A stretch of DNA of 43,167 bases from Labilibacter sediminis (GCF_005877885.1 NZ_VCHY01000032.1:1-43167); one strand, 5' to 3'; positions 29,052-38,784 are shown, counted from the first letter of the stretch. Notes: generated from the sequence alone by a model not told the origin. Numbers and translations are program-made.

Positions 29052-29630
29052 TTGAAAATTTACATTAAAAATATGGTTTGTATCCGCTGCCAAATAGTAG
29101 TAAAATCGGTGCTTGAGAAATTAGCTCTGCCGTATGTTTATGTAAGAATTGGAGAGGCAAAAATTATTGGCAAATTATCTGCCAATCAAATTAAGGAACT
29201 AGATGAAGAATTAAGAAAATATGGACTCCTTGTGATGGATGATAAAAGAAGCATTCTGATTGAAAGTATAAAAAATGCCATAATAGCATTGGTGCATTAT
29301 ACCGATGATCAGATAAAGGTTAACCTATCTGATTATTTAAGTGAAAACCTCAATCACAACTATACGTATATGGCAAATTTATTCTCAGAAGTAAATGGTA
29401 TAACCATCGAAAAATTCTATCTCGCCCACAAAATTGAAAGGGTAAAAGAACTCATTGTTTATGATGAGCTTAATTTGTCAGAAATAGCTTATAAAATGCA
29501 TTATAGCAGTGTGGCTCACTTATCTAACCAATTTAAAAAAATTACAGGTCTCACCCCATCGAGCTTTAAAAAAATGAAAAACAAAAGGCGCGACACACTT
29601 GAAGATGTGAATGATGTAAATATTTTATAG
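29052..29630 (+). CDS. AraC-family regulator with N-terminal HMA-like domain
   Basis: 192 aa. The N-terminus (about 1-70) resembles a heavy-metal-associated domain with a CxxC-like pair in KNMVCIRC. The C-terminal half is an AraC DNA-binding domain: the first helix-turn-helix is around residues 95-130 and the second contains LSEIAYKMHYSSVAHLSNQF and GLTPSSFKK. This fusion is a known small Bacteroidota regulator type; its ligand is unclear, metal or redox being guesses. Translation must start at TTG 29052 or at the in-frame ATG eight codons in, which would cut the HMA strand, so TTG is preferred. It stands alone, about 90 bp before the radical SAM gene on the same strand. Confidence 0.85.
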   Translation: MKIYIKNMVCIRCQIVVKSVLEKLALPYVYVRIGEAKIIGKLSANQIKELDEELRKYGLLVMDDKRSILIESIKNAIIALVHYTDDQIKVNLSDYLSENLNHNYTYMANLFSEVNGITIEKFYLAHKIERVKELIVYDELNLSEIAYKMHYSSVAHLSNQFKKITGLTPSSFKKMKNKRRDTLEDVNDVNIL

Positions 29631-29721
29631 AATATTATAACACTATTTAAGTAGTATGTTACGAACTTTTCTATCCAATTTTTAACTACAGCTAAGTGCA
29701 GTTAATTAACAGATAGATTGT

Positions 29722-31197
29722 ATGAATATATTATTGATTTACCCCAAATATCCAGATTCCTTCTGGAGTTTTAAGCATGCGCTTAAGTTTATTTCAAAAA
29801 AAGCAGCCGTTCCTCCCTTAGGGTTGATTACTGTTTCAGCTATACTCCCAAAAACATGGCAAAAAAAGCTTATTGACATGAATGTTAGTGTACTAAAAGA
29901 CCAAGATATTCTGTGGGCCGATTATGTTTTTATCAGTGCAATGTACATTCAAAAACAATCGGTTAATTACGTAATAGAAAAATGTAAGAAACTTAAAATA
30001 CCGATGGTAGCTGGAGGTCCTCTTTTTACCCAAGAATACAAAAATTATCCGCAAATAGATTATTTTGTACTTAATGAAGCCGAGATTACCCTACCTATTT
30101 TTATGGCCGATTTAGCCATTGGAAACCCAAAACCAGTATACCAAACCGATGAACAAGCAAACCTTAATTTAACACCAATACCGGATTATCATTTACTGGA
30201 TATGAAAAAATACGCCTTTATGAATGTGCAAATTTCACGAGGCTGCCCATTTTCATGTGATTTTTGTGAAATAACATCTCTTTTGGGACATAAGGTTAGA
30301 ATGAAATGCCCTAATCAATTCTTGGAAGAACTCGAAACGTTATACAAGCTTAACTGGCGTGGGTCTATCTTTATTGTTGATGACAATTTTATTGGCAATA
30401 AAAAAGAAATAAAATTGGCTTATATACCTGAGTTAAAACAGTGGATGCATAGTCATAAATATCCATTTGTTTTTAACATACAAAGCACCATAAATTTAGC
30501 TGATGATAAAGAAATGTTAGCACTTATGGCTGAAACAGGTTTTACATCAACATTTATTGGTATAGAAACTCCTGATGAAGTATCTCTTAATAATTGTAAT
30601 AAGGTTCAAAATGAAAATAGAGACTTACTTAAATCAGTTCAAGAAATACAAAAAGCAGGACTACAGGTTTCTGGAGGTTTTATTGTTGGATTCGACAGTG
30701 ATACCCCCAGTATCTTTCAGCGACAAATTGACTTCATCCAAAAAAGTGGCATTGTTTCCGCAATGGTAGGTTTATTAAATGCCCCTAAGAATACACTACT
30801 GTATCATCGTTTATCCACAGAAAACAGGTTAACAACAGAATCAACAGGTAACAATACTGATTCATCGATGAATTTTATACCAAAGATGGACTACGATGAA
30901 TTAATGTTAGGATATAAAAAAATAATTCATTCAATTTATGCATCTAAACCATATTACAAAAGGGTAAGGCAATTATTTTTAAATTATAAGCACAGTTATA
31001 ATAAACAAAAGAAAATTAATTTTTCCCTTTTTGGTGCTTTCCTTAAATCAGTTTATGTAATTGGTATACTTAATAAGGGAAGAATGGAGTATTGGAAGCT
31101 GTTGGCTTGGACTTTAGTTAAAAGACCCAAACTATTTATAGAAGCAATTACGTTTGCAGTTTATGGCTATCACTTTCGAATTGTTTATGGACTATAA
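29722..31197 (+). CDS. B12-binding-type radical SAM protein (DUF4070 C-terminus)
   Basis: 491 aa. The N-terminal Rossmann-like B12-binding-type domain (about 1-140) lacks the DxHxxG cobalamin-ligating motif, so cobalamin may bind base-off without His or not at all. The radical SAM core (about 165-360) has the cluster motif C175-x3-C179-x2-C182 in SRGCPFSCDFCEI, then GSIFIVDDNFIGN and FIGIETPD. The C-terminus resembles DUF4070, with basic, aromatic segments that may touch the membrane. Relatives include hopanoid and lipid-modifying enzymes; the substrate here is unknown. It could share a transcript with the AraC gene upstream. Confidence 0.85.
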   Translation: MNILLIYPKYPDSFWSFKHALKFISKKAAVPPLGLITVSAILPKTWQKKLIDMNVSVLKDQDILWADYVFISAMYIQKQSVNYVIEKCKKLKIPMVAGGPLFTQEYKNYPQIDYFVLNEAEITLPIFMADLAIGNPKPVYQTDEQANLNLTPIPDYHLLDMKKYAFMNVQISRGCPFSCDFCEITSLLGHKVRMKCPNQFLEELETLYKLNWRGSIFIVDDNFIGNKKEIKLAYIPELKQWMHSHKYPFVFNIQSTINLADDKEMLALMAETGFTSTFIGIETPDEVSLNNCNKVQNENRDLLKSVQEIQKAGLQVSGGFIVGFDSDTPSIFQRQIDFIQKSGIVSAMVGLLNAPKNTLLYHRLSTENRLTTESTGNNTDSSMNFIPKMDYDELMLGYKKIIHSIYASKPYYKRVRQLFLNYKHSYNKQKKINFSLFGAFLKSVYVIGILNKGRMEYWKLLAWTLVKRPKLFIEAITFAVYGYHFRIVYGL

Positions 31198-31345
31198 CGG
31201 CTAATTGTTAGTTTAATATAAACTAGCGATCCTACCTAATAAATAGATCAATAAAAAAATGTGTGAATGATGTAAATTAAACATTCAATTGTATAATACA
31301 TCCGCCTTTACATTGAGATACCTTTAAAACCTAAATAAGGTATCT

Positions 31346-31696
31346 ATGCACACTTCTGAAATTGAAAAAGCGAAATCTCACATTTTAATTGAAGTCATTG
31401 AATACATTTCAAATTCAGTTGTGAGTAAAACAATCATCCGAAAAACAACGGGAAATGTAAATGTGGTTGCAATTGATAGTGATGAAGCATTGGCCGAAAA
31501 AACGTCTCCCTTTGATACCTTTATTCAAATTATCGAAGGTACTGCAGAAATTATTATCGACAAAAAGTCAAACATGCTGAATACTGGTGAGGGTATCATA
31601 ATTCCTGCCCACATCTCTAATAATATAAAAGCCAAAGGGCGATTTAAAATGATTTCAACGGTAATTAAAAGCGGTTATGAATCTGTTTCTCTTTGA
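31346..31696 (+). CDS. Small cupin-domain protein
   Basis: 116 aa, a single cupin barrel (about 30-112). The Pro/Gly turn pattern is present (EGTAEIIIDKK and GEGIIIPAHISNNI), but the usual first metal-binding motif G-x5-H-x-H is missing, leaving one His in PAH. It may therefore be a non-enzymatic ligand- or signal-binding barrel. The stop overlaps the start of the histidine kinase gene by 20 bp, which implies translational coupling and a shared function. Confidence 0.8.
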   Translation: MHTSEIEKAKSHILIEVIEYISNSVVSKTIIRKTTGNVNVVAIDSDEALAEKTSPFDTFIQIIEGTAEIIIDKKSNMLNTGEGIIIPAHISNNIKAKGRFKMISTVIKSGYESVSL

Positions 31697-32525
31697 AAAT
31701 GAAGAAACATACAAACAGCCATCTGAGAATTCAATAAAAAATAGGCTGATGAAAGACACTAAAATCATAAATCCATCTGATAATTCTAAAGTATTCGAGC
31801 TTAAAAAAAAACACAAGCAAAAACAGAATGAGCTAATGGCTGGGAATAAAAAGCTTTTAGCAATAATTGGGCATGATTTAAAAAATCAAATGAGCACCAT
31901 TATTAGTTTTTTGAGTCTTTTAAAAGAAGAGGTCTTCGATTTTGACAAAAGTAAGATTAAGCAATACATTACCATCTCTTTACAGGCTGCTGACAATACA
32001 TTTTTTATGCTTGACAACCTTCTTGAATGGGCTAATTCTAAAAATATAAGTAAGTCGTATCAACCTGAATATTTTGTTTTTAATGAAATTTTAGTCAGCG
32101 AAATTAAAAACATTAAATTATTTGCCTCGCAAAAACATGTTGATATTAACTCAACGGTTTCGAAAGCAGACAAGATTTATGCTGATAAGAACATGGTTAA
32201 AAGCATACTGCGAAACCTGATGAACAATGCCATCAAATATTCTTTTGAACATGGGTATATTGATTTGATGTCAAAAAAGGAAAATGGATTTCTTGAAGTT
32301 ACCATAAAAGACTATGGAGTTGGAATAGATGAAAATTTAGTCGAAACCTTATCAAGCTCCAAAAACAGTATTTCGTCGCTGGGTACCAATGGAGAAGCAG
32401 GCACCGGATTTGGCCTAATGCTTTGCAAAGAGTTTATTGGTCTTCATATGGGTAAAATGTGGATAACCACTAATATGAATCAAGGTAGTGAGGTTAAGTT
32501 CACCCTACCCTTATCACCACTTTAA
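31677..32525 (+). CDS. Soluble sensor histidine kinase
   Basis: 282 aa. No transmembrane segment or recognisable sensor domain: about 55 residues of charged coiled coil lead directly into HisKA with phospho-His66 (IGHDLKNQMSTI). HATPase_c follows (about 155-280), with the N box around RNLMNNAIKYS and G boxes in KDYGVGIDE and GEAGTGFGLMLC. The start overlaps the cupin gene; an ATG 24 codons in is an alternative. The kinase is probably cytoplasmic and may take its signal from the cupin protein. No response regulator gene is adjacent. Confidence 0.88.
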   Translation: MNLFLFENEETYKQPSENSIKNRLMKDTKIINPSDNSKVFELKKKHKQKQNELMAGNKKLLAIIGHDLKNQMSTIISFLSLLKEEVFDFDKSKIKQYITISLQAADNTFFMLDNLLEWANSKNISKSYQPEYFVFNEILVSEIKNIKLFASQKHVDINSTVSKADKIYADKNMVKSILRNLMNNAIKYSFEHGYIDLMSKKENGFLEVTIKDYGVGIDENLVETLSSSKNSISSLGTNGEAGTGFGLMLCKEFIGLHMGKMWITTNMNQGSEVKFTLPLSPL

Positions 32526-32554
32526 TATATACTTTATTAATTAATACAAACGAC

Positions 32555-32668
32555 ATGTCAAAAGATAGAGAAGGTAAGAAAAACAGCAAAAAGGCTCCTG
32601 AAAAAAACCTAAAGCAGAAACGTGCTGCCAAAGAAGCTAAACGTTTAGAAAAATATAAAAAAAATTGA
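32555..32668 (+). CDS. 37-aa Lys-rich small protein
   Basis: Starts ATG 32555 and ends TGA 32668. The sequence is highly basic (about 14 Lys), beginning MSKDREGKKNSKKAPEKN and ending RLEKYKKN. Short Lys-rich proteins of this type recur in Bacteroidota. It is probably disordered and may bind nucleic acid or ribosomes, but no function is established. It lies between the kinase and the glycosyltransferase operon on the same strand. Confidence 0.6.
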   Translation: MSKDREGKKNSKKAPEKNLKQKRAAKEAKRLEKYKKN

Positions 32669-32768
32669 GGTGCAGTAAGTAGTATAACTCAATATTACTT
32701 CTACTTAGCACCACAATCTCCATATATAACCATCATAACACCTGTGTTATGGTACTAATTTTTACGAT

Positions 32769-35051
32769 ATGAAAATTGCATTTATAGGCACCTACCCACC
32801 GCGCGAATGCGGTATTGGCGCATTTACACACGACCTTTATAATTCGGTTGTCAACAATAGTATAAAACCTGATTTTTCGAACGAAGGATTTGTGGTGGCC
32901 ATGAACGATTTTACCAACACCTACAAATACCCCAATGAGGTTAAACAAATTATTAGGCAAGAACGCCAGGAAGATTATTTACAAGCTGCAAAATTCATCA
33001 ACCATAGTGGTGCTGATGTTTGTGTGCTCGAACATGAATTTGGTATATTTGGCGGGCAAAGTGGCGTATATATTCTACCCTTATTACACCGATTAGAAAT
33101 ACCTTTGGTGGTAACACTCCATACCATTTTAAAAACGCCAAGTTATAGCGAAAAAGCCATTTTAGGTGCCATATGTAAAATGGCACAAAAAATTGTAGTA
33201 ATGAGCCATAAAGCCATCGATTTCTTAGTCAACATATACGATGTTCCTGTAGATAAAATTGAATTTATAGATCATGGTGTACCCGATATTAAATTCGACG
33301 GAAAGCAATCGAAAAAAGACTTAAAACTCGAAAATAAAAAAATGCTAATGACCTTTGGCTTTGTAGGTCGTAACAAGGGCATTGAAACAGTTATTAAGGC
33401 TTTACCTGCAATTGTTAAGAAGCACCCAGATGTTGTTTACATGATTTTAGGAAAAACTCACCCTAATGTATTAAGGTATTCTGGCGAAGAATATCGTATA
33501 TATTTAATGCGACTTATTAAGAATCTTCATTTGGAAAAACATGTGATATTCTTAAATGAATTTTTAGATGTTAAAGATCTCTTTAAATACCTATCTGCTG
33601 CAGATATTTATATAACACCCTATACCAACAAAGCTCAAATTACCAGTGGAACACTTTCGTATGCAGTTGGTGTTGGCTCAGCTGTAGTTTCAACACCCTA
33701 TTGGCATGCCGAAGAATTATTAGCCAATGGTAGAGGAAAGCTTTTTGATTTTAACGATGCTGAAGCTTTATCTATCATAGTAACAGATCTGCTTGATCAT
33801 CCTGATGAGCTCAATATGCTTAAAAACAAGGCACTCGAGTATGGCGAAAAAATTACATGGCCATTAACTGGCGAAAAATATATTACTCTTGCAGAACAAG
33901 TGGTTGAACAAGGTATAAACAAAGTTGAAATAAAGGATACGATATTAGACTTGCTGATTATGCCACCTTTTTCTCTTGCGCACATTAATCGCATAACGGA
34001 TGACACCGGTATAATACAACATGCAAAATTTGGTATCCCAAACCTAAAAGAGGGTTATTGTTTAGATGATAATGCCCGTGCTTTATTGATGGCATTAATG
34101 AGTTATCGCCAAATTAAAGATGAACGGGCATTGGAATTGTGCCCTATCTACTTAAGTTATATCCATTACATGCAAAACAATGATGGTACTTTTAGGAATT
34201 TTTTAAGTTTCAATCGGAATTATTTAGATGAAGTAGGTTCTGAGGATTCGTTTGGAAGAACTATTTGGGCATTGGGTTATTTAATGGCCAATGCACCCAA
34301 TGATGCCTATTACCAAACAGGGCGAGAAATATTTTTTAATGCGGCTCCTCATTTCAACAAATTAATATCCATACGTAGCATTGCAAATACGATCATTGGA
34401 TTGTGCTATTACCTTGAAACAAACCCTGGCGATGACGCTATGACCGAAAGGCTTAGAGCAATGACTCGCAAACTCATAACGCACTACGAAAAAAGCAAAT
34501 CAAAAGATTGGCAGTGGTTTGAGTCTTTACTTACCTACGATAATGGAATTTTGCCTTTATCACTTTTTCATGCTTCAAAATATTTAAATGACGATAGTGT
34601 ATTAGATGTGGCTATTAATAGTATGGATTTTTTGACTTCACATACGCTTAAAGATAACTACTTGTCCGTAATTGGTAACGAAAAATGGTATAAAAAGGAT
34701 GAGCATCGTTCCGTTTATGCACAGCAACCAGTTGATGCTATGGCTATGGTTTTAATGTATCACCAGGCTTTCTTAGTTACTAAAAACAAAGAACACCTTA
34801 AAAACCTATATACTTCTTTTTTATGGTTTTTAGGAGAAAATGACCTTAGAATGAGTTTATATGATTTTGAAACCAATGGCTGTTGCGATGGATTTGAAAG
34901 TTATGGCGTTAATCGCAACCAGGGAGCTGAAAGTTCATTGGCGTATCTCATTTCTCATTTAACCGTTTTACAAGCTTATGAAGAGTTTCATAAACATGAC
35001 GATTCTATTTCTTACGTCCAAAAAACGTTATTTGAAACTACTGATGCTTAA
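32769..35051 (+). CDS. Two-domain glycosyltransferase: GT4 fused to an (alpha/alpha)-toroid domain
   Basis: 760 aa, no signal peptide. Residues 1-385 form a GT-B glycosyltransferase of the GT4 type (GTYPPRECGIGAFTHDL near the start, FVGRNKGIETVIKAL, then YITPYTNKAQITSGTLSYA replacing the classic E-x7-E region). Residues about 395-745 are helical with repeated aromatic motifs (YCLDDNARALLMAL, GTFRNFLSFNR, DSFGRTIWALGYL, AQQPVDAMAM), like an (alpha/alpha)6 glycosidase or cyclase toroid. Related proteins occur beside GH130 phosphorylases. The fusion suggests synthesis and trimming of a glycan by one protein. It starts the three-gene GT/GH130/GT unit; the next gene begins 12 bp after its stop. 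Confidence 0.85.
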   Translation: MKIAFIGTYPPRECGIGAFTHDLYNSVVNNSIKPDFSNEGFVVAMNDFTNTYKYPNEVKQIIRQERQEDYLQAAKFINHSGADVCVLEHEFGIFGGQSGVYILPLLHRLEIPLVVTLHTILKTPSYSEKAILGAICKMAQKIVVMSHKAIDFLVNIYDVPVDKIEFIDHGVPDIKFDGKQSKKDLKLENKKMLMTFGFVGRNKGIETVIKALPAIVKKHPDVVYMILGKTHPNVLRYSGEEYRIYLMRLIKNLHLEKHVIFLNEFLDVKDLFKYLSAADIYITPYTNKAQITSGTLSYAVGVGSAVVSTPYWHAEELLANGRGKLFDFNDAEALSIIVTDLLDHPDELNMLKNKALEYGEKITWPLTGEKYITLAEQVVEQGINKVEIKDTILDLLIMPPFSLAHINRITDDTGIIQHAKFGIPNLKEGYCLDDNARALLMALMSYRQIKDERALELCPIYLSYIHYMQNNDGTFRNFLSFNRNYLDEVGSEDSFGRTIWALGYLMANAPNDAYYQTGREIFFNAAPHFNKLISIRSIANTIIGLCYYLETNPGDDAMTERLRAMTRKLITHYEKSKSKDWQWFESLLTYDNGILPLSLFHASKYLNDDSVLDVAINSMDFLTSHTLKDNYLSVIGNEKWYKKDEHRSVYAQQPVDAMAMVLMYHQAFLVTKNKEHLKNLYTSFLWFLGENDLRMSLYDFETNGCCDGFESYGVNRNQGAESSLAYLISHLTVLQAYEEFHKHDDSISYVQKTLFETTDA

Positions 35052-35063
35052 TAAAATACAATC

Positions 35064-35990
35064 ATGGTAATTGAACGATATAAAAACAACCCTATTCTTA
35101 CTAAGAATGATGTTCCATACCCAGTAGCAACAGTACATAATGCTGCTGTGGTAAAGCATCAGGGCTTGTACATTATGATATTTCGATCGCACAAGCTCAA
35201 TGGAAGAAGTATTTTGGGAAAAGCTACAAGTACAGATGGGTACTCTTTTAAAGTAGAAGATGAGCCCTTTATGATACCTTCAACTCATGGTGAATTTAAA
35301 GAATATGAAGCCTACGGAATTGAAGATCCTCGAATTGCTTTTATTGATCATGAATACTTGATTACCTACAGTGCATATTCAAAACATGGAGTGCGCATAG
35401 GATTGGCTAAAACCAAGGATTTTAAAACCATTGAAAGGTTTTCCTTAATAACCGAAGCAGATTATAGAAATGTGGTGATATTTCCAGAGAAAATTAATGG
35501 ACTTTATGCCAGACTTGATCGTCCGCATTCCGAAATATCACCTTGGTCCATTTGGATATCCTATTCTCCCGATTTAAAATTTTGGGGCGAATCAAAACTT
35601 ATTATGAAACCCGTGCAATACCATTGGGATGAAATGAAGATAGGTCCTGGAGCAACTCCTATAAAAACGCCTCGAGGTTGGTTAAATATATATCATGGTG
35701 TATTCCCTACCATGGATGGAAGTGTATACCGCTTAGGTGTTGCGTTGCACGATTTTAAAGATCCATCCAAAATTATAGCTGTTGGCGATGAATGGATTTT
35801 ACAACCTGAAGAGCAGTATGAGTTGGTAGGTTATGTGCATAATGTAGTATTCTGTTGCGGAGCAATACCTGAAGATGATGGAAGTGTAAAAATATATTGG
35901 GGAGGTGCTGACACAGTCATGTGCGTAGGAACGGCTAATATTGAATCCTTGGTTGATCATTGTTTACAGAACAGCAGACCTGCCATATAA
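35064..35990 (+). CDS. GH130 family glycoside phosphorylase (short form)
   Basis: 308 aa, five-bladed propeller typical of GH130 beta-mannoside phosphorylases and mannosidases. The catalytic Asp88 is in YGIEDPRI; phosphate- or substrate-site residues are expected in the ARLDRPH and YHGVFPTMDG regions. There is no signal peptide, so it acts in the cytoplasm. The family cleaves or makes beta-1,2- or beta-1,4-mannosides; the sequence alone does not tell which, nor phosphorylase from hydrolase. It is tightly linked to glycosyltransferases on both sides (12 bp and 52 bp), so it probably acts on their product. Confidence 0.88.
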   Translation: MVIERYKNNPILTKNDVPYPVATVHNAAVVKHQGLYIMIFRSHKLNGRSILGKATSTDGYSFKVEDEPFMIPSTHGEFKEYEAYGIEDPRIAFIDHEYLITYSAYSKHGVRIGLAKTKDFKTIERFSLITEADYRNVVIFPEKINGLYARLDRPHSEISPWSIWISYSPDLKFWGESKLIMKPVQYHWDEMKIGPGATPIKTPRGWLNIYHGVFPTMDGSVYRLGVALHDFKDPSKIIAVGDEWILQPEEQYELVGYVHNVVFCCGAIPEDDGSVKIYWGGADTVMCVGTANIESLVDHCLQNSRPAI

Positions 35991-36042
35991 TCAGCATGTA
36001 AAACAGTCTTGATACTTATGTCTTAATACTAATTTTAAACAA

Positions 36043-37059
36043 ATGAAAATCGCAATACTTGCACCAATAGCATGGCGGACACCTCCGTTAAAATATGGAC
36101 CTTGGGAACAAGTCGCTTCAAATATAGCAGAAGGTCTGGTTGAAAAAGGTATGGATGTAACCTTATTTGCAACAGGAGATTCTCATACCAAGGGCAAATT
36201 GTTATCGGTATGCGAGCATGCTTATGCCGAAGATGCTGCCATGGATCCTAAAGTAGCAGAGTGTTTACATATCAGTAATTTAATGGAGCAGGCAGATCAA
36301 TTTGATGTTATTCATAATAATTTCGACTTCTTACCATTAAGCTATTCGCGCCTTATAAAAACGCCTATAGTTACCACTATCCATGGTTTTTCTTCGCCAA
36401 AAATAATTCCGGTATTCAAGAAATATAATAACACGGGTCATTATGTTTCTATTAGCAATTCTGATCGTAATCCTGATCTTAATTACGAAGCCACCGTGTA
36501 CAATGGAATAAACATTAACGAATTTATTTTCAGAGGAGAACCCGATGATTACTTACTGTTTTTTGGAAGGATTCATCCCGATAAAGGAACTTACGAAGCC
36601 ATTGAAATTGCAAAAAAAACAAAGAGAAAACTTATTATTTCTGGTTTTATACAAGATCAAACATACTTTAACCAAAAGGTAAAACCCTATATAAATAATG
36701 AAGATATTGTGTATGTGGGCAATTCCGGCCCAAAGCAACGCCTAGAACTATTGAGCCAAGCATGTGTACTTTTACACCCCATTAGTTTTAACGAACCTTT
36801 TGGTTTGAGTGTGGTGGAAGCTATGGCTTGTGGCACTCCCGTTATTGCCTTTAATAAAGGTTCAATGCTCGAGTTAATTCTTCACGAGAAAACAGGTTTT
36901 CTAGTTACTAACATTGATGAAGCAGCTGAAGCCATCAATCACATCCATCATATTAATAGAAATGAATGCACAAAATGGGTAGCATCTATGTTTAGCCAAC
37001 AAAAAATGATAGAAGGTTACTTAAAGGTTTATACTAAAATACTCTATGGAGAAAATTGA
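36043..37059 (+). CDS. GT4 family glycosyltransferase
   Basis: 338 aa GT-B enzyme, cytoplasmic. N-terminal Rossmann domain with PLKYGPWEQVASNIAEGL, C-terminal donor domain with LLFFGRIHPDKGTYEA and the E-x7-E motif in FNEPFGLSVVEAMACGTP, typical of retaining nucleotide-sugar-dependent transferases. Its closest type resembles mannosyl/glucosyltransferases annotated in Bacteroidota stress loci. It is the last gene of the GT/GH130/GT unit; the following region before the convergent minus-strand gene is AT-rich with no clear terminator. Confidence 0.88.
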   Translation: MKIAILAPIAWRTPPLKYGPWEQVASNIAEGLVEKGMDVTLFATGDSHTKGKLLSVCEHAYAEDAAMDPKVAECLHISNLMEQADQFDVIHNNFDFLPLSYSRLIKTPIVTTIHGFSSPKIIPVFKKYNNTGHYVSISNSDRNPDLNYEATVYNGININEFIFRGEPDDYLLFFGRIHPDKGTYEAIEIAKKTKRKLIISGFIQDQTYFNQKVKPYINNEDIVYVGNSGPKQRLELLSQACVLLHPISFNEPFGLSVVEAMACGTPVIAFNKGSMLELILHEKTGFLVTNIDEAAEAINHIHHINRNECTKWVASMFSQQKMIEGYLKVYTKILYGEN

Positions 37060-37207
37060 TCATCATATATCATTATATCAAGCTGACGCTATATTGTATT
37101 AATTGCACTATAAAATGAGACTCAATTAAAATTATATTTTTTTTGATTTACACCATGCATAGAATTGATAATTAGCCTTAACTAGGGCGATATTTATAAG
37201 GCTTATT

Positions 37208-38210
37208 TTATGTTGTTATTGGCATTATTAAATGATGTACTATCTGTTTTTGATAAACAGATAGTATATGATGAAATATATTAACATTGCTCAGGTATAA
37301 GCAGTACCTAATTTTGTTATATGGATTTAAACCCCTTTCTTCATTTTCTGCAATTAAATCTATTTTAGATAAAAAATTGACCAAAGCCTCATTAAGTTCA
37401 CTCTCAGTTATAAACTCATGCAGGCTAAGTATTTCCTGCACAAATCCATCTACCTTAAATTCAATAAAATTATATCCGGGAAAATATTTTAAAGCAACAA
37501 ACAAGAAGCTAAATACATCCAAGGGTTTATTCTGTTCCACATGCGCTCCTTGTTGAATACGCTCAGATATTCTATTTTCTTCTAAGGCTATCTCTTCTTT
37601 TATATGTAGAAATTCATCATCGGCAATTTCAAACAAGGCCGAAAGTCGGTTAATCCTTCTTTTAAGGCTATGTGGTATACTCTTTTTGTATTTAATTTTA
37701 TGATCTAAAACACTCCAAGCATCCTGAATAATTGTTCGTATTTGTAGTTCAAATTGCAACTTATAGTAGTTGTCTTTTTCAGAAACGCTGCTCCCATTCT
37801 TCTTTAACTTTAAATCCAGATGAAGACTTTTGTAACCAAATTTATCCTCGGTTTTTCTAACAGTAAAGTTTTATCAGTAATATCTACCTCGTGAAATGTT
37901 TTGTATAACTCTTTTCTTATTTTTTCTACATCTTCTAAATAATAACAGATTACTCTGATAACATACCTATAAAATCAGATAAATAGTCGATTATTTTGTA
38001 AGTGGTATTCTCTGAAGTAATATTGGGTAAGTATTTTGTTTCAAATTTGGTAATGCTTTCTTGGTAATCCTTAACTCTTCCTGAAATGGACTCAACGCCT
38101 TTAATGGAGCCTATTTGATCTATTAGAAATTTTAATGCTGACTGGTAGTATTCATTATTAGCTTCATATTGCTCCTTAAACTCAATAATTTTACCCTCTA
38201 AAATATTCAT
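37208..38210 (-). pseudogene. RelA/SpoT-domain (p)ppGpp synthetase-like gene, frameshifted (copy 1)
   Basis: The N-terminal ORF 38210-37950 (86 aa) ends at DYLSDFIGMLSE. After a 5-base insertion at about 37956-37966 the frame resumes as VICYYLEDVEK. One A is missing from an A-run at about 37851-37855 (expected LLEKTEDKFGY). The C-terminal ORF 37759-37208 (183 aa) then carries FELQIRTIIQDAWSVLDHK, the RelA/SpoT signature. Together they form a full-length alarmone-synthetase-type domain with a helical C-terminal extension. It is most likely inactive. It parallels the copy at the right edge and lies downstream of the Hsp20 gene on the same strand. Confidence 0.78.
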
Positions 38211-38305
38211 ATTTTGGTATTTTCAATTGCAATAAGAAATTCTAGTTCTCTAGCTTATAGAAAAAATATATTCCTAAAAAATCATTACTAAGCTATTCTT
38301 GCAGC

Positions 38306-38332
38306 AAAGAGTTCCTTATTCAGGAACTCTTT
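38306..38332. terminator. Stem-loop directly after the Hsp20 stop
   Basis: AAAGAGTTCC (38306-38315) pairs perfectly with GGAACTCTTT (38323-38332). The T run is stronger on the plus strand, so termination of minus-strand Hsp20 transcripts is likely but not certain. Confidence 0.6.
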
Positions 38333-38761
38333 TTATCCTATTGCTATTCGTTTTGGCCCTTTATCTTTGGCCTCTTCTTTCTTAGGGATACTTATATCTA
38401 GAATACCGTCTACATAGGAAGCTTTAATACCATCATCTTTTACGCTGTTTGGCAATGTAAATGAACGACTAAAGGAAGTATAGCAAAATTCCCTTCTGGT
38501 TATTTTTTCAGTATTATCTTCTTTTTCATTCATCTTTTCCGAAGAAATAGTCAGTAAGTTGTGGTTAAGTTCAATCTTAAAATCTTTTTTTTGCATACCA
38601 GGAGCAGCAACTTCAATATCAAACTTATCTTCATCTTCTTTAACGTTAACAGCGGGTGTAGAAATTCCTATACTAGACTTGTCATCTGCCCATCCCGAAC
38701 CTGTGAAAAAATCATCCGTCCAGCCTGGGTGTAATGTTGCATTTTTTAATTTTGGATACAT
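38333..38761 (-). CDS. Hsp20/alpha-crystallin small heat-shock protein
   Basis: 142 aa, with an alpha-crystallin domain at about 35-130: VNVKEDEDKFDIEVAAPGM at the start, then REFCYTSFSRSFTLPNSV, DGIKASYVDGILDISIPK and the C-terminal I-x-I-like anchoring end (KRIAIG). It is an ATP-independent holdase that binds unfolding proteins in the cytoplasm. Its neighbours are the 50-aa membrane protein and a broken RelA/SpoT gene, all in a stress-type cluster. The ATG at 38761 gives the usual Bacteroidota length. Confidence 0.95.
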   Translation of the reverse strand: MYPKLKNATLHPGWTDDFFTGSGWADDKSSIGISTPAVNVKEDEDKFDIEVAAPGMQKKDFKIELNHNLLTISSEKMNEKEDNTEKITRREFCYTSFSRSFTLPNSVKDDGIKASYVDGILDISIPKKEEAKDKGPKRIAIG

Positions 38762-38784
38762 GGCGTCTGTTTTTAAAGTTAATA

